Positions 45,780 through 54,458 of a stretch of DNA of 64,000 nucleotides are shown here, one piece after another. Source of the stretch: Betaproteobacteria bacterium (GTDB lineage: Bacteria; Pseudomonadota; Gammaproteobacteria; Burkholderiales; Usitatibacteraceae); assembly GCA_016711875.1 (NCBI GenBank), contig JADJSD010000005.1:62001-126000 (forward strand), given 5' to 3'. Within the stretch, counting starts at the first letter, position 1. Each line of letters begins with the position of its first letter. A program made the translations under genes and the position numbers. The notes under the pieces are model-generated. The model was given only the letters and a program-made list of their open reading frames with translations, made no database searches and was not told the DNA's origin.

Positions 45780-47276
45780 TCAGCCGAGCTTCGTGCCGGG
45801 CCCGAGGCGCCGCCAGAGCCACGGCGCGAGGATCACGACCGCGGCGAGCAGCAGCAGGCCGCCGGAGATCGGGTGCGTCACGAAGATCATCGGGTCTCCC
45901 TGGCTGATGGCGAGGGCGCGGCGCATCTGCTCCTCCGCGAGCGGGCCCAGGATCATCCCGACGATGACCGGCGCGGCCGGGAAGCCGAACCGGCGCATGA
46001 GGAAGCCCACCAGCCCGACGGCGTACAGGAGGAACACGTCGAAGGGCGACTGGCGCATGCCGTACACGCCCATGGTGGCGAAGACGAGGATGCCCGCGTA
46101 GAGCTGCGGCTTCGGAATCTCGAGCAGCTTGACCCACAGCCCGACGAGCGGGAGGTTCAGGACGAGCAGCATGACGTTGCCCACGTAGAAGCTCGCGATG
46201 AGGCCCCACACGAGCGCCGCGTTCGCCTCGAAGAGCAGCGGGCCGGGCTGCAGGCCGTATTGCTGGAACGCCGAGAGCAGGATCGCCGCGGTCGCGGAGG
46301 TGGGCAGCCCAAGCGTGAGGAGCGGCACCATCGTGCCCGTGGAGGAGGCGTTGTTGGCCGCCTCCGGTCCCGCCACGCCCTCGATCGCGCCCTTGCCGAA
46401 CTCCTCGGGGTTCTTCGCGAGTTTCTTCTCGATGGCGTAGGAGAGGAACGTGGGGATCTCCGCGCCGCCGGCGGGAATGGTGCCGAAGGGGAAGCCGATG
46501 ATCGTGCCGCGCAGCCAGGGCTTCCACGAACGTTTCCAGTCGTCGGCCTTCATCCAGATGGAGCCGGTCAGCTTCTCGAGCTTCTCCTCGATGTGGTTCA
46601 TCTTCGAGGCGAGGTAGATCGTCTCGCCCACGGCGAAGAGGCCCACGGCGATCGTCACGACCTCGATGCCGTCGAGCAGTTGCGGGATGCCGTAGGAAAA
46701 ACGCGCCTGGCCGGTCTGGTTGTCGATGCCGACCAGGCCGACCGCGAGGCCGATGAAGAGGCTCGTCATGCCGCGCAATGTCGAGTCGCCCAGCACCGAG
46801 GAGACGGTCGTGAACGCGACGATCATCAGCGCGAAATACTCGGGCGGCCCGAACTTGAGCCCGAGTTCCACCACCAGCGGCGACAGGAACGTGAGCCCGA
46901 TCGTGGCGAGGGTTCCGGCGACGAACGAGCCGATCGCGCTCGTGGCGAGCGCCGGGCCCGCGCGCCCGCGCCGCGCCATCTGGTTGCCTTCCATCGCCGT
47001 GATGATGGTGGCGCTCTCGCCGGGCGTGTTGAGCAGGATCGACGTGGTCGAACCCCCGTACATGGCGCCGTAGTAGACGCCGGCGAACATGATGAGCGCC
47101 CCGCTCGCGTCGACCTTGGTGGTGATCGGCAGCAGGAGCGCCACGGTCACCGCCGGTCCGACGCCGGGGAGGACGCCCACCGCCGTGCCGAGCGTCACGC
47201 CGACGAGCGCCCACAGGAGGTTCTGCGCGGTGAGCGCGACGGCGAATCCGTCGACCAGGTGTGCCCAGATCTCCAT
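45780..47276 (-). CDS. tctA: Tripartite tricarboxylate transporter, large membrane subunit
   Basis: 498 residues with about 12 membrane helices. TctA signature regions PGVGPAVTVALLLPIT and YGGSTTSILLNTPGESATII, and a central GFPFGTIPAGGAEIPTFLSY, are intact. Works with the small TctB subunit and a TctC binding protein to import di/tricarboxylates by a secondary, ion-driven mechanism. The ATG is adjacent to the tctB stop. Confidence 0.94.
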   Translation of the reverse strand: MEIWAHLVDGFAVALTAQNLLWALVGVTLGTAVGVLPGVGPAVTVALLLPITTKVDASGALIMFAGVYYGAMYGGSTTSILLNTPGESATIITAMEGNQMARRGRAGPALATSAIGSFVAGTLATIGLTFLSPLVVELGLKFGPPEYFALMIVAFTTVSSVLGDSTLRGMTSLFIGLAVGLVGIDNQTGQARFSYGIPQLLDGIEVVTIAVGLFAVGETIYLASKMNHIEEKLEKLTGSIWMKADDWKRSWKPWLRGTIIGFPFGTIPAGGAEIPTFLSYAIEKKLAKNPEEFGKGAIEGVAGPEAANNASSTGTMVPLLTLGLPTSATAAILLSAFQQYGLQPGPLLFEANAALVWGLIASFYVGNVMLLVLNLPLVGLWVKLLEIPKPQLYAGILVFATMGVYGMRQSPFDVFLLYAVGLVGFLMRRFGFPAAPVIVGMILGPLAEEQMRRALAISQGDPMIFVTHPISGGLLLLAAVVILAPWLWRRLGPGTKLG

Positions 47277-47762
47277 CTAGGGGAGGATCCCGCGCAGCAC
47301 GCCGGGCGGCAACTGCAGGCCCAGGCCGTAGTTGAACACCGCGAAGATGAAGGCGGAGACCGCGAACCCGACGAGCGCGTTGAGAAACCAGCGCCGGCTG
47401 GCGAACCCGCGCGCCACCGTGACGAAGAGCAGCGTCGAGGCGAGGAGGAATCCCGCGCGCTCGACCAGCAGGCCGTAGACGATGATGCCGGCCGTGATCC
47501 AGGCGAAGGCGCCCCAGTTCATCGGCAGGTGGATCTCGGCTTCCTCGTCCACGCCGCGGAAGCCGCCTGTGAGGGCCTCCCGCATCAGCAGGGCGCCCAG
47601 CAGGACGATCGTCCCGCCGACCACGCGGGGCACGACGCCCGGACCCACCTGGGCATAGCCGCCGCCCGCGGGGAGATCCACCGAACCCAGGAGGATCAGC
47701 ACGCCCAGCACGAGCGTGCCGGCCGCGACGGCGATCTGGCCCTTGGGGCGATGGGGCGTCAT
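47277..47762 (-). CDS. tctB: Tripartite tricarboxylate transporter, small membrane subunit
   Basis: 161 residues with four predicted helices, typical of TctB. Family pattern: YAQVGPGVVPRVVGGTIVLL near residue 40, hydrophobic pairs in the second half. It lies between tctC and tctA with no gap to tctA. Confidence 0.9.
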   Translation of the reverse strand: MTPHRPKGQIAVAAGTLVLGVLILLGSVDLPAGGGYAQVGPGVVPRVVGGTIVLLGALLMREALTGGFRGVDEEAEIHLPMNWGAFAWITAGIIVYGLLVERAGFLLASTLLFVTVARGFASRRWFLNALVGFAVSAFIFAVFNYGLGLQLPPGVLRGILP

Positions 47763-47799
47763 GAAGGATCGCGCCCGCCGGAAGGGCGGGCGCGGTTCG

Positions 47800-48765
47800 C
47801 TACTTCTTGCCGAGGTTCAGGCCGGCGAGGATCTCGCCGATGCGCGCCATCTCGCTCTTCACGAAGGCGCCGTATTCGTCGCCCGGTTGCCAGAAATTGG
47901 TCCAGTCCTGCTTCTTGAGAGTCTCTTCCCAGCTCTTGTGCTTGGTCGCCATCTCGACGGCCTTCACGAGCTCCGCCTGCTGCGCCTTGCTGATGCCCGG
48001 GGCGGCGAAGATGCCGCGCCAGTTGGCGAGCTCGACGTTGAAGCCCTGCTCCTTGAGGCTCGGGATCTTGCCGATCACGCCGGCCGAGGACACCGCGAGC
48101 GCGCGCATCTTGCCCGACTGGATGTGCTGGGCGAATTCCGAGAGGCCCGACACGCCGACCGACACGTGCCCGCCGATGATGGCCGAAACCGCTTCCCCGC
48201 CGCCCTTGAAGGGCACGTAGTTCACCTTGCCGGGCTCGACGCCGACTTCCTTGGCGAGCAGGCCCGCCAGGATGTGGTCGGTGCCGCCGGCGCTGCCGCC
48301 GCCCCAGGAGATGCTGCCGGGGTTCGCCTTGAACTTCACCATCAGGTCCTTCATGTCCTTGATGGGCGAGGCCGCCGGGACGACGATCACTTCGTATTCC
48401 GAGGTGAGGCGCGCGATCGGCGTCACCTGGTCCATCGTGACGGCCGACTTGTTCTGGATCGTGCCGCCCACCATCACCATGCCGCCCATCATGAGCGCGT
48501 TGGGATCGCCCTTGGAGGCGCTCACGAACTGCGCCAGGCCGATGGCGCCCGCGGCGCCGCCCTTGTTGTCGTACTGGACGTTCTTCACCGCGCCGGAGGC
48601 GAGGAGCGCCTTGCCGAGCTCGCGGCCGGTGGTATCCCAGCCGCCGCCCGGATTGGCCGGGATCATCATCTTGATCGAATCGAGTGCGGCGGCCGAGCCG
48701 GCGATGGCGATGCCGGCGGCGACGGCGAGCGCGCGCAGGAGCGCGCGGGAGGACGTGCGGGTCAT
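47800..48765 (-). CDS. tctC: Tripartite tricarboxylate carrier binding protein
   Basis: 321 residues with a signal peptide. A TctC-type binding protein (IKMMIPANPGGGWDTTGREL; KGGAAGAIGLAQFV; VNYVPFKGGGEAVSAIIGG). First gene of the tctCBA run, 37 bases before tctB. An upstream GGAGATTTCCC is the probable ribosome-binding site. Confidence 0.92.
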   Translation of the reverse strand: MTRTSSRALLRALAVAAGIAIAGSAAALDSIKMMIPANPGGGWDTTGRELGKALLASGAVKNVQYDNKGGAAGAIGLAQFVSASKGDPNALMMGGMVMVGGTIQNKSAVTMDQVTPIARLTSEYEVIVVPAASPIKDMKDLMVKFKANPGSISWGGGSAGGTDHILAGLLAKEVGVEPGKVNYVPFKGGGEAVSAIIGGHVSVGVSGLSEFAQHIQSGKMRALAVSSAGVIGKIPSLKEQGFNVELANWRGIFAAPGISKAQQAELVKAVEMATKHKSWEETLKKQDWTNFWQPGDEYGAFVKSEMARIGEILAGLNLGKK

Positions 48766-48880
48766 GATGGGAAATCTCCTCGGGGTGGATCGGGGCGTCC
48801 GCCGGGCAGGATGGCCGGGTTCGCTTCCTCTCGGCGCAGTGTAGCAAAAAGAAACGCCCGGAAGCGCCGCGCCGCCGGAC

Positions 48881-49801
48881 CTAGAACGTGGCGATCGCGG
48901 CCGCGAGCAGGTAGGCGACGAACCAGAGCACGAGGGCGCGCCAGAGCATGCCCTCCAGGCTCACCAGGGCGTCCTCGCCGGCCGGCTCGCCGGTGCCGAG
49001 CGAGGGGCGGTCCAGGATGAGGCCGTCGCGGGCCAGCGGGTCGCCCAGGCGCACGCCCAGGGCCCCGGCGCCGCTCGCGAGCACGATGCCTTCGTCCGGT
49101 CGCAGCCACTGGGCCGCCTGGGACCGCCAGCAGAAGAGCGCATCCTCGAAGTCGCCGACGATCGCGAAGGCAAAGGCCGTCGCGCGCTGCGGCGCCCAGT
49201 CGAGAAAGGCGAGTGCCTGCGCGGCGAACCAGCCGAATTCCCGCTCCTCGGGATCCGCCGGCAACGACCAGAGCCGCGCGGCACGCAAGGTGAGCGGGTA
49301 GATCACCGCCCCCAGCGGGCCCGGCAGCAACAGGAACCAGAAGAGCACCGCGAAAGTGCCCTGGTGGGCCTCGCGCAGGCCCTGCTCGGCGGCAAGGCGG
49401 GCGAGCGCGCCGGGCTCTTCCGTCCCGACCGGCTCGCCCTGCCAGGACGACAGGCGCTGGGCCGCGCCGCGAGCGTCGCCTTCGCGCAGCGCGCGTTCGA
49501 TGCCGCCCACCTGCGCCGCCGTGCCGAGGAAGGTGAGACTCGCGTAAAGGACGAGGGCATCCAGCGCGACGAGCACGACGGGGTGGATCGAGGTCGCGAG
49601 CCATGCGACGAGCGCGACGGGCAGGACGACCCCGGTGACGAGCGCGAAATAGGCCAGCATGCCGGAATTGCGGTCGCCGGCGTTCAGGCGCTTCGCCGTC
49701 GACAGGCACAGGCGTCCGTAGAGGGCGCCCAGGCGCCGCCGGTCGGGCGGGGGCCAGGCCGACTGCGCGACGAGGGCGATGAGGAGGGAGACGAGACTCA
49801 A
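48881..49801 (-). CDS. CobD/CbiB-like membrane protein
   Basis: 306 residues with four or so membrane segments. The pattern GMLAYFALVTGVVLPVALVA and LDWAPQRATAFAFAIVGDFE matches the CobD/CbiB-related group present in many betaproteobacteria, also related to AmpE. No other cobalamin genes are near, so cobinamide synthesis is not supported by context. Start TTG at 49799-49801 with GGAG nine bases upstream; the longer frame to 49885 lacks a conserved N-terminus. Confidence 0.78.
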   Translation of the reverse strand: MSLVSLLIALVAQSAWPPPDRRRLGALYGRLCLSTAKRLNAGDRNSGMLAYFALVTGVVLPVALVAWLATSIHPVVLVALDALVLYASLTFLGTAAQVGGIERALREGDARGAAQRLSSWQGEPVGTEEPGALARLAAEQGLREAHQGTFAVLFWFLLLPGPLGAVIYPLTLRAARLWSLPADPEEREFGWFAAQALAFLDWAPQRATAFAFAIVGDFEDALFCWRSQAAQWLRPDEGIVLASGAGALGVRLGDPLARDGLILDRPSLGTGEPAGEDALVSLEGMLWRALVLWFVAYLLAAAIATF

Positions 49802-49932
49802 GCGGGCATTCTCCGGACGATTGATCCGATTATAAAGTCGCGCACCGCGATCCGGCCGTTTCGGGCAATAATCGCGCAGAGGCAAGCCGACCGTCCCGAG
49901 CCCGCCCGTTTGAACCCACTCCGAGGAGAAAC

Positions 49933-50904
49933 ATGAACATTCGTCGCTTCGTCGCGGCGCTCGCGGCCTTCGCCTTTTCGGCAGCGGCCACCGCGCAGGA
50001 CTACCCCACCCGCACCATCACGATCGTCGTGCCCTTCGCGGCCGGCGGCCCGACCGACACCGTCGCGCGCCTCATCTCGCAATCCATGGCGAAGAGCCTC
50101 GGCCAGACGGTGATCGTCGAGAACGTCGCCGGCGCCGGCGGCACCATCGGCCCCAAGCGGGTGGCCGGCGCCAAGCCGGACGGCTACCAGCTCGTGCTCA
50201 TGCATATCGGCATCTCGACCAGCGTCTCGCTCTACCGCAACCTCGGCTACAACCCGCAGACCGACCTCTCGCCCATCGGCCTCATCACCGACGTGCCGAT
50301 GACCTTCATCGCGAAGAAGGACTTCCCGCCGAAGGACATGAAGGAGCTCATCGCCTACGTGAAGGCCAACAAGGACAAGGTCACCTACGCCAACGCGGGC
50401 GTCGGCGCGGCCTCGCACCTGTGCGGCATGCTGTTCATGACGGCCATCCAGGCCGACCTCACCACCGTCCCCTACAAGGGCACGGGCCCGGCCATGACGG
50501 ACCTCATGGGCGGCCAGGTCGACTTCATGTGCGACCAGACGACCAACACCACGCCGCAGATCAAGGGCGGCAAGGTGAAGGCCTATGCGGTCACCACCTC
50601 CACGCGCGTGAAATCGCTCGCCGACCTGCCTACCGTGCAGGAGTCGGGCCTCAAGGACTTCCACGTGGGCGTGTGGCACGGCCTGTGGGCGCCCAAGGAC
50701 ACGCCGAAGCCGGTGATCGACAAGCTCGCGGCCGCGCTGCAGGCGGCTCTCAAGGATCCGAACGTCGTCACCAAGTTCGCCGAGCTGGGCACGGAGCCCG
50801 TGCCGGCGGCGCAGGCGACACCGGCCGCGCTGGCCGCGCACTTGAAGACGGAAGTCGAGAAGTGGGGCCCGATCATCAAGAAGGCGGGCATCTACGCCGA
50901 TTAG
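49933..50904 (+). CDS. Orphan TctC-family binding protein
   Basis: 323 residues, signal peptide ending AATAQ. TctC/Bug signatures DYPTRTITIVVPFAAGGPTD, NVAGAGGTIGPKRVAGAKPD and VPYKGTGPAMTDLMGGQ are intact. No membrane subunits are adjacent; such orphan binding proteins are abundant in betaproteobacteria and may share one TctAB pair. A CGAGGAGAAAC ribosome-binding site precedes the ATG. A terminator follows at 51038. Confidence 0.9.
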   Translation: MNIRRFVAALAAFAFSAAATAQDYPTRTITIVVPFAAGGPTDTVARLISQSMAKSLGQTVIVENVAGAGGTIGPKRVAGAKPDGYQLVLMHIGISTSVSLYRNLGYNPQTDLSPIGLITDVPMTFIAKKDFPPKDMKELIAYVKANKDKVTYANAGVGAASHLCGMLFMTAIQADLTTVPYKGTGPAMTDLMGGQVDFMCDQTTNTTPQIKGGKVKAYAVTTSTRVKSLADLPTVQESGLKDFHVGVWHGLWAPKDTPKPVIDKLAAALQAALKDPNVVTKFAELGTEPVPAAQATPAALAAHLKTEVEKWGPIIKKAGIYAD

Positions 50905-51037
50905 GCCGTCAAGGCACGCGGCGAGGGGCCCCGCCTGTGGGGATCGCCGCCAAGCCGCCGACGGTCGCGGCCGACACGACGACCTTTGCGCTTGCACCGA
51001 CGCCAAGGGAGGCCGTCAAGCCCCTCCCGAGAAACGA

Positions 51038-51059
51038 GCCCGCCGAAAGGCGGGCTTTT
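51038..51059 (+). terminator. Rho-independent terminator
   Basis: Stem GCCCGCC/GGCGGGC with a GAAA loop and then TTTT, inside a wider GAAACG/CGTTTC inverted repeat. It ends transcription of the orphan tctC and may also work in the other direction. Confidence 0.85.
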
Positions 51060-51075
51060 CGTTTCCGCACCCCGG

Positions 51076-51109
51076 AAAAAAAGAACCCCGCCGGGGTTGG
51101 CCGGCGGGG
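51076..51109 (-). terminator. Rho-independent terminator
   Basis: Stem CCCCGCCGG/CCGGCGGGG (51086-51094 and 51101-51109), followed on the minus strand by TTC then seven Ts (51082-51076, after the AAGAA complement). It ends the minus-strand dehydratase-acyltransferase transcript. Confidence 0.85.
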
Positions 51110-51308
51110 TAAACCGCTCTCGGAGGAGAAACTGCCGGCAGCCCGGAGGGGCCCGCCGACGCCAATACCTTTGCAGGGACCGTGCCAATTTCGACGCGAG
51201 ACAAATAACTTATCCCGATCAACAAGTTGGAGTTTCCGACCCATGGGACGAAAGGCGCATGGCCCCGCGAGGGCGCGCCTCGATGGTGCAATGCAGCACC
51301 GCGTTGGA

Positions 51309-51890
51309 TCAGCGATTGCGCCCGCGGTACTGCGCGAAGTGCGCCTCGACGCGCACGCGGTCGGCCTCGATGTCGCTCCCGACTTCGATCGCCGGCGCGA
51401 TGCGGATCGTGCGCGTGCCCCAGTCGAGCGCGACCAGCACCACGGGCACGCGAGCCCCACGGGCGATGTGCAGGAACCCCGTCTTGAATCTCGGGACCTT
51501 GCGGCGCGTGCCTTCCGGCGCGATGACGAGCATGAACTGCGGCGACGCGCGGAAGGCGTCGACCGCCTCGCCCACGACGCCGTGCGCCGCACTCCGGTCC
51601 ACGGGAATGCCGCCCATCCAGCGCAGGAAGCCCGCGACGGGCCAGGCGAACAGCGTGTGCTTGCCGATGAACTTGCACTTGAGGTCGAGCGCGAACATCG
51701 CCGCGGCGCCGACGGGGAAATCCCAGTTCGACGTGTGCGGCGCGACCGCGACGACGCACTTCGCCGCATCCGGGAAGGAGCCCTCGAGCCGCCAGTTCGA
51801 CAGGCGAAGCACCGTCCGCCCCGCCCAACGCCAGAACGCGTTGCCGCGCCGCGGGATGGCGGGCGGCACGAACGCGTCTTCGAAACTCAC
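51309..51890 (-). CDS. Lysophospholipid acyltransferase family protein
   Basis: 193 residues. The catalytic HX4D motif is HTSNWD and the glycerol-phosphate-binding part reads VIAPEGTRRKVPRFKTGFLH, as in PlsC-type acyltransferases. No strong membrane helix except a weak N-terminal one. The start is GTG at 51888-51890, overlapping the dehydratase stop by four bases (GTGA). Confidence 0.85.
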   Translation of the reverse strand: MSFEDAFVPPAIPRRGNAFWRWAGRTVLRLSNWRLEGSFPDAAKCVVAVAPHTSNWDFPVGAAAMFALDLKCKFIGKHTLFAWPVAGFLRWMGGIPVDRSAAHGVVGEAVDAFRASPQFMLVIAPEGTRRKVPRFKTGFLHIARGARVPVVLVALDWGTRTIRIAPAIEVGSDIEADRVRVEAHFAQYRGRNR

Positions 51891-52867
51891 GCGAAGAGCT
51901 TCGCGGCCGCGCGCAGGTCCACGTTTCCGCCCGAGAGGATGATGCCGACGCGGCCGCCCTGCGTCGCAAGGCGCTTCGAGAGCACGCCGGCCGTCGCGAG
52001 CGCGCCCGTGGGCTCGACCACGAGCTTCATGCGCTCCCACAGGAAACGCATGGCCTCCACGAGTTCCTCGTCCGTCACGGTGAGGAAGTCGTGCACGTGC
52101 GCGGGGACGAGCGGAAAGGTGAGTGAGCCCAGGGAATTCGTGCGCGCGCCGTCGGCGAGCGTCTGCGGGTTCTCCACGCGCACGAGCGTCTTCGTGCGGA
52201 AGGAGCGCGCCGCGTCGTCGCCGGCCGCGGGCTCCACGCCGATCACCTTGATGCCAGGCGAGAGGTGGTTCGCGGCGATGGCGCAGCCCGAGAGGAGCCC
52301 CGCGCCGCCGCAGCACACGAAGAGCCAGTCGAGCGGGCCGGTCTCCTCGATCAGTTCCTTCGCCGCCGTGCCCTGCCCGGCGATCACGTGCGCGTGGTCG
52401 AAGGGCGGGATGAGGGTCGCGCCGCGCTCGCGGGCGATGCGGGCGGCCATCTGCTCGCGATCCTCGCCCGAGGCGCGGTCGTAAAGGACGACCTCGGCGC
52501 CATAGCCCTTCGTGGCCGCCACCTTCACCGCGGGCGCGTCGGCGGGCATCACGATCACGCGGGGAATGCCGAGCATCCGCCCGGCGAGCGCGACGGCCTG
52601 CGCGTGGTTTCCCGAGGAGAACGCGACGACACCGGCCTTGCGTGCGGCCGGGTCGAGACGCGAGAGCGCGTTGTAGGCGCCGCGGAACTTGAAGGCGCCC
52701 ATGCGCTGGAAGTTCTCGCACTTGAAGAAGGCCTTCGTGCCCGTGAGGGCGTCGAACTGGCCCGAGGTCATCACCGGCGTGCGGTGCGCGACCCCTTCGA
52801 GGCGCTCGGCCGCCGAGGCGACGTCGTCCCAGGCGACGGGCAGGGCGCCGCCGGACCGGTCGTTCAT
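51887..52867 (-). CDS. Threonine/serine dehydratase-like PLP enzyme
   Basis: 326 residues of the fold-II PLP family. The Schiff-base Lys is in GAFKFRGAYNAL, with SSGNHAQ phosphate/substrate loop and the CCGGAGLLSG glycine loop. No C-terminal ACT-like regulatory domain, so it is the short catabolic type: threonine, serine or threo-3-hydroxyaspartate ammonia-lyase or serine racemase. Which one cannot be told. Coupled to the acyltransferase gene. Confidence 0.88.
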   Translation of the reverse strand: MNDRSGGALPVAWDDVASAAERLEGVAHRTPVMTSGQFDALTGTKAFFKCENFQRMGAFKFRGAYNALSRLDPAARKAGVVAFSSGNHAQAVALAGRMLGIPRVIVMPADAPAVKVAATKGYGAEVVLYDRASGEDREQMAARIARERGATLIPPFDHAHVIAGQGTAAKELIEETGPLDWLFVCCGGAGLLSGCAIAANHLSPGIKVIGVEPAAGDDAARSFRTKTLVRVENPQTLADGARTNSLGSLTFPLVPAHVHDFLTVTDEELVEAMRFLWERMKLVVEPTGALATAGVLSKRLATQGGRVGIILSGGNVDLRAAAKLFA

Positions 52868-52875
52868 GGTGCCCC

Positions 52876-53082
52876 CTATTCCAGCGAGATCTTGCCGTCG
52901 ATGACGACGTCGAGCGCGACACCGCTCACCGTGAGCGTCACCTGGGCCGGAAGCGATTCGTTCCCCTTCAGGCGGCCGTCGGCCAGCGCCTTCGCGACCG
53001 CGCTCTCGATCTCGCGTTGCGACTGCACGCCCACGCGCTTCAGGAACGTGCGGATGCTCATGTTCAGGGCTTCGGGATTCAT
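52876..53082 (-). CDS. DUF6494 family small protein
   Basis: 68 residues, MNPEALNMSIRTFLKRVGVQ followed by a helix and a short beta hairpin. The pattern fits the DUF6494 family of small soluble proteins with no known function. It lies 8 bases before the dehydratase gene and 3 after the next small gene, so all are probably one operon. Confidence 0.78.
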   Translation of the reverse strand: MNPEALNMSIRTFLKRVGVQSQREIESAVAKALADGRLKGNESLPAQVTLTVSGVALDVVIDGKISLE

Positions 53083-53085
53083 GCC

Positions 53086-53334
53086 TTACTCCTCGCGGGT
53101 ACGGGTGATCGCGGCGAGCGCGTCGCGCAGCGTGTCTTCGGGCAGCGCGTTGACGCTCTGCGCCAGGATGTCGGCCTCGGTCGCGACCGCCGGCGGCAGT
53201 TCGCTGCCGTCCATGGAAGCCACGAACTGCGCGGCGGCCCCGGCGACCTTGAGCAGGCGCTTGCGCTCGGCCATGAGGATGTCCAGCTCCTTGCCCAGCA
53301 TGAAGGTGCCGGTCGTTTCGCCTACGCTTTGCAT
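53086..53334 (-). CDS. Small helical protein, unknown
   Basis: 82 residues, helical, with FMLGKELDILMAERKRLLKV near the start. The start could be ATG 53334 or the internal ATG 33 bases later. Three bases separate it from the DUF6494 gene. No family recognised. Confidence 0.6.
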   Translation of the reverse strand: MQSVGETTGTFMLGKELDILMAERKRLLKVAGAAAQFVASMDGSELPPAVATEADILAQSVNALPEDTLRDALAAITRTREE

Positions 53335-53393
53335 TGTCTTCGCTCCGATTGCGCCGGGAAGGCGCGAGCGACCATTTTACTCCGCGTCGGGCG

Positions 53394-54410
53394 TCAGCTC
53401 GCCCGGCGGATCGGCAGGTTCACGAGCAGGTTCTGCGGCTTCATCTTGAGCGTGTGGTCCTCGCGGAAGGCGAGCCCGAGATAGACGGGACGCCCGGCCG
53501 CTTCCGGCGCGGCATCCGCGGGGTCGGCGAATTCGAGCCGGAAGAGACACGCGAGGCGCGCGACGCGCTCCTCATCGACCGCCCCACCCCGGTACAGCGC
53601 GTTCAGGATGGCCGTCGACTCGACGTCCAGGCCCGCGTGCCAACGCCACTTCTCGTCGGCGACCTGCGCCACCGGTTCGATCCGCACCCGGGCGCCCGAA
53701 AGGTGGCCGACCCACCGCTCGAGCAGCACGGCGAGCGCCTTCGTACCCTCGCGCCCCGGCGTGAGGTCGAGGAGGAAGCTGAAGAGTTCGTCACGCAGGA
53801 AATAGAGGGGTGCGTTCTCCGCGTTCAGCACGTCCATCTTCACGGGCGCGACGGGCGTGGCCTGCTGGCGAAGCAGCCGGCCGAAGTTCCCGAAGCCGCC
53901 CGTCTCGGCGTAGGCCTCGATGGTGGTCGCGTCGGCGGCGAGCACCTGGCCGTTCTCGAGGCTCACGCGCTGGCGGCGGAAGAAGAGCTCGCCGGCACGG
54001 GCGTACCAGGGATCCGAGGTGCCTTCCAGGAGGCTGCGCACGATGGCCTGCGCCAGGGCGTCGACGAAGGCCGGCGCGAGATCGACCGCCGGGCGGCGGA
54101 AGAGATCGACGTAGCAGGCCTCGACGGTGCCGTGCTCGAGCAACCGGTCGCGCAAGCGCAGCCATTCGCGCCAGTTGTCGCGGGCGTCCGCGTCTTCGAC
54201 GGCGGCGAGGTCCGCCGCGGTCACGGCCAGCCGGGGTTTCTCGGCGAGCCGCGCGTGCAGGTGGCGCTCGGCCGGTCCCGCTTCGGGCGGGGGCGCGAGC
54301 TCGTCGCGCGCCAGGAAGAGGCGCAGGTAGTCGTCGGTGAACTCGTGCCAGCCGTTCTCGCCCTTGCGAAGATGGCGGTAGCCGCTGGAGGCCCAGAAAT
54401 CCTGCGCCAT
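53394..54410 (-). CDS. DUF6352 family protein
   Basis: 338 residues. The N-terminus (DFWASSGYRHL, then FTDDYLRLFLARDELAPP) and the AERHLHARLAEKP segment match the DUF6352 family of betaproteobacteria, of unknown function. Soluble, no signal peptide. Its end is a conserved LKMKPQNLLVNLPIRR. Confidence 0.8.
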   Translation of the reverse strand: MAQDFWASSGYRHLRKGENGWHEFTDDYLRLFLARDELAPPPEAGPAERHLHARLAEKPRLAVTAADLAAVEDADARDNWREWLRLRDRLLEHGTVEACYVDLFRRPAVDLAPAFVDALAQAIVRSLLEGTSDPWYARAGELFFRRQRVSLENGQVLAADATTIEAYAETGGFGNFGRLLRQQATPVAPVKMDVLNAENAPLYFLRDELFSFLLDLTPGREGTKALAVLLERWVGHLSGARVRIEPVAQVADEKWRWHAGLDVESTAILNALYRGGAVDEERVARLACLFRLEFADPADAAPEAAGRPVYLGLAFREDHTLKMKPQNLLVNLPIRRAS

Positions 54411-54458
54411 GGCGCTAGGTCGCGTCGGCCGGTGCGAGGGCCGGCCCGGCGGCCGGGT

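Larger units (their letters stand above)
50905..51308. other. 404-base gap with two facing terminators
   Basis: No gene recognised. It contains a plus-strand terminator (51038-51059), a minus-strand terminator (51076-51109) and about 200 bases of somewhat lower GC before the acyltransferase stop with no clear structure. Confidence 0.6.
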
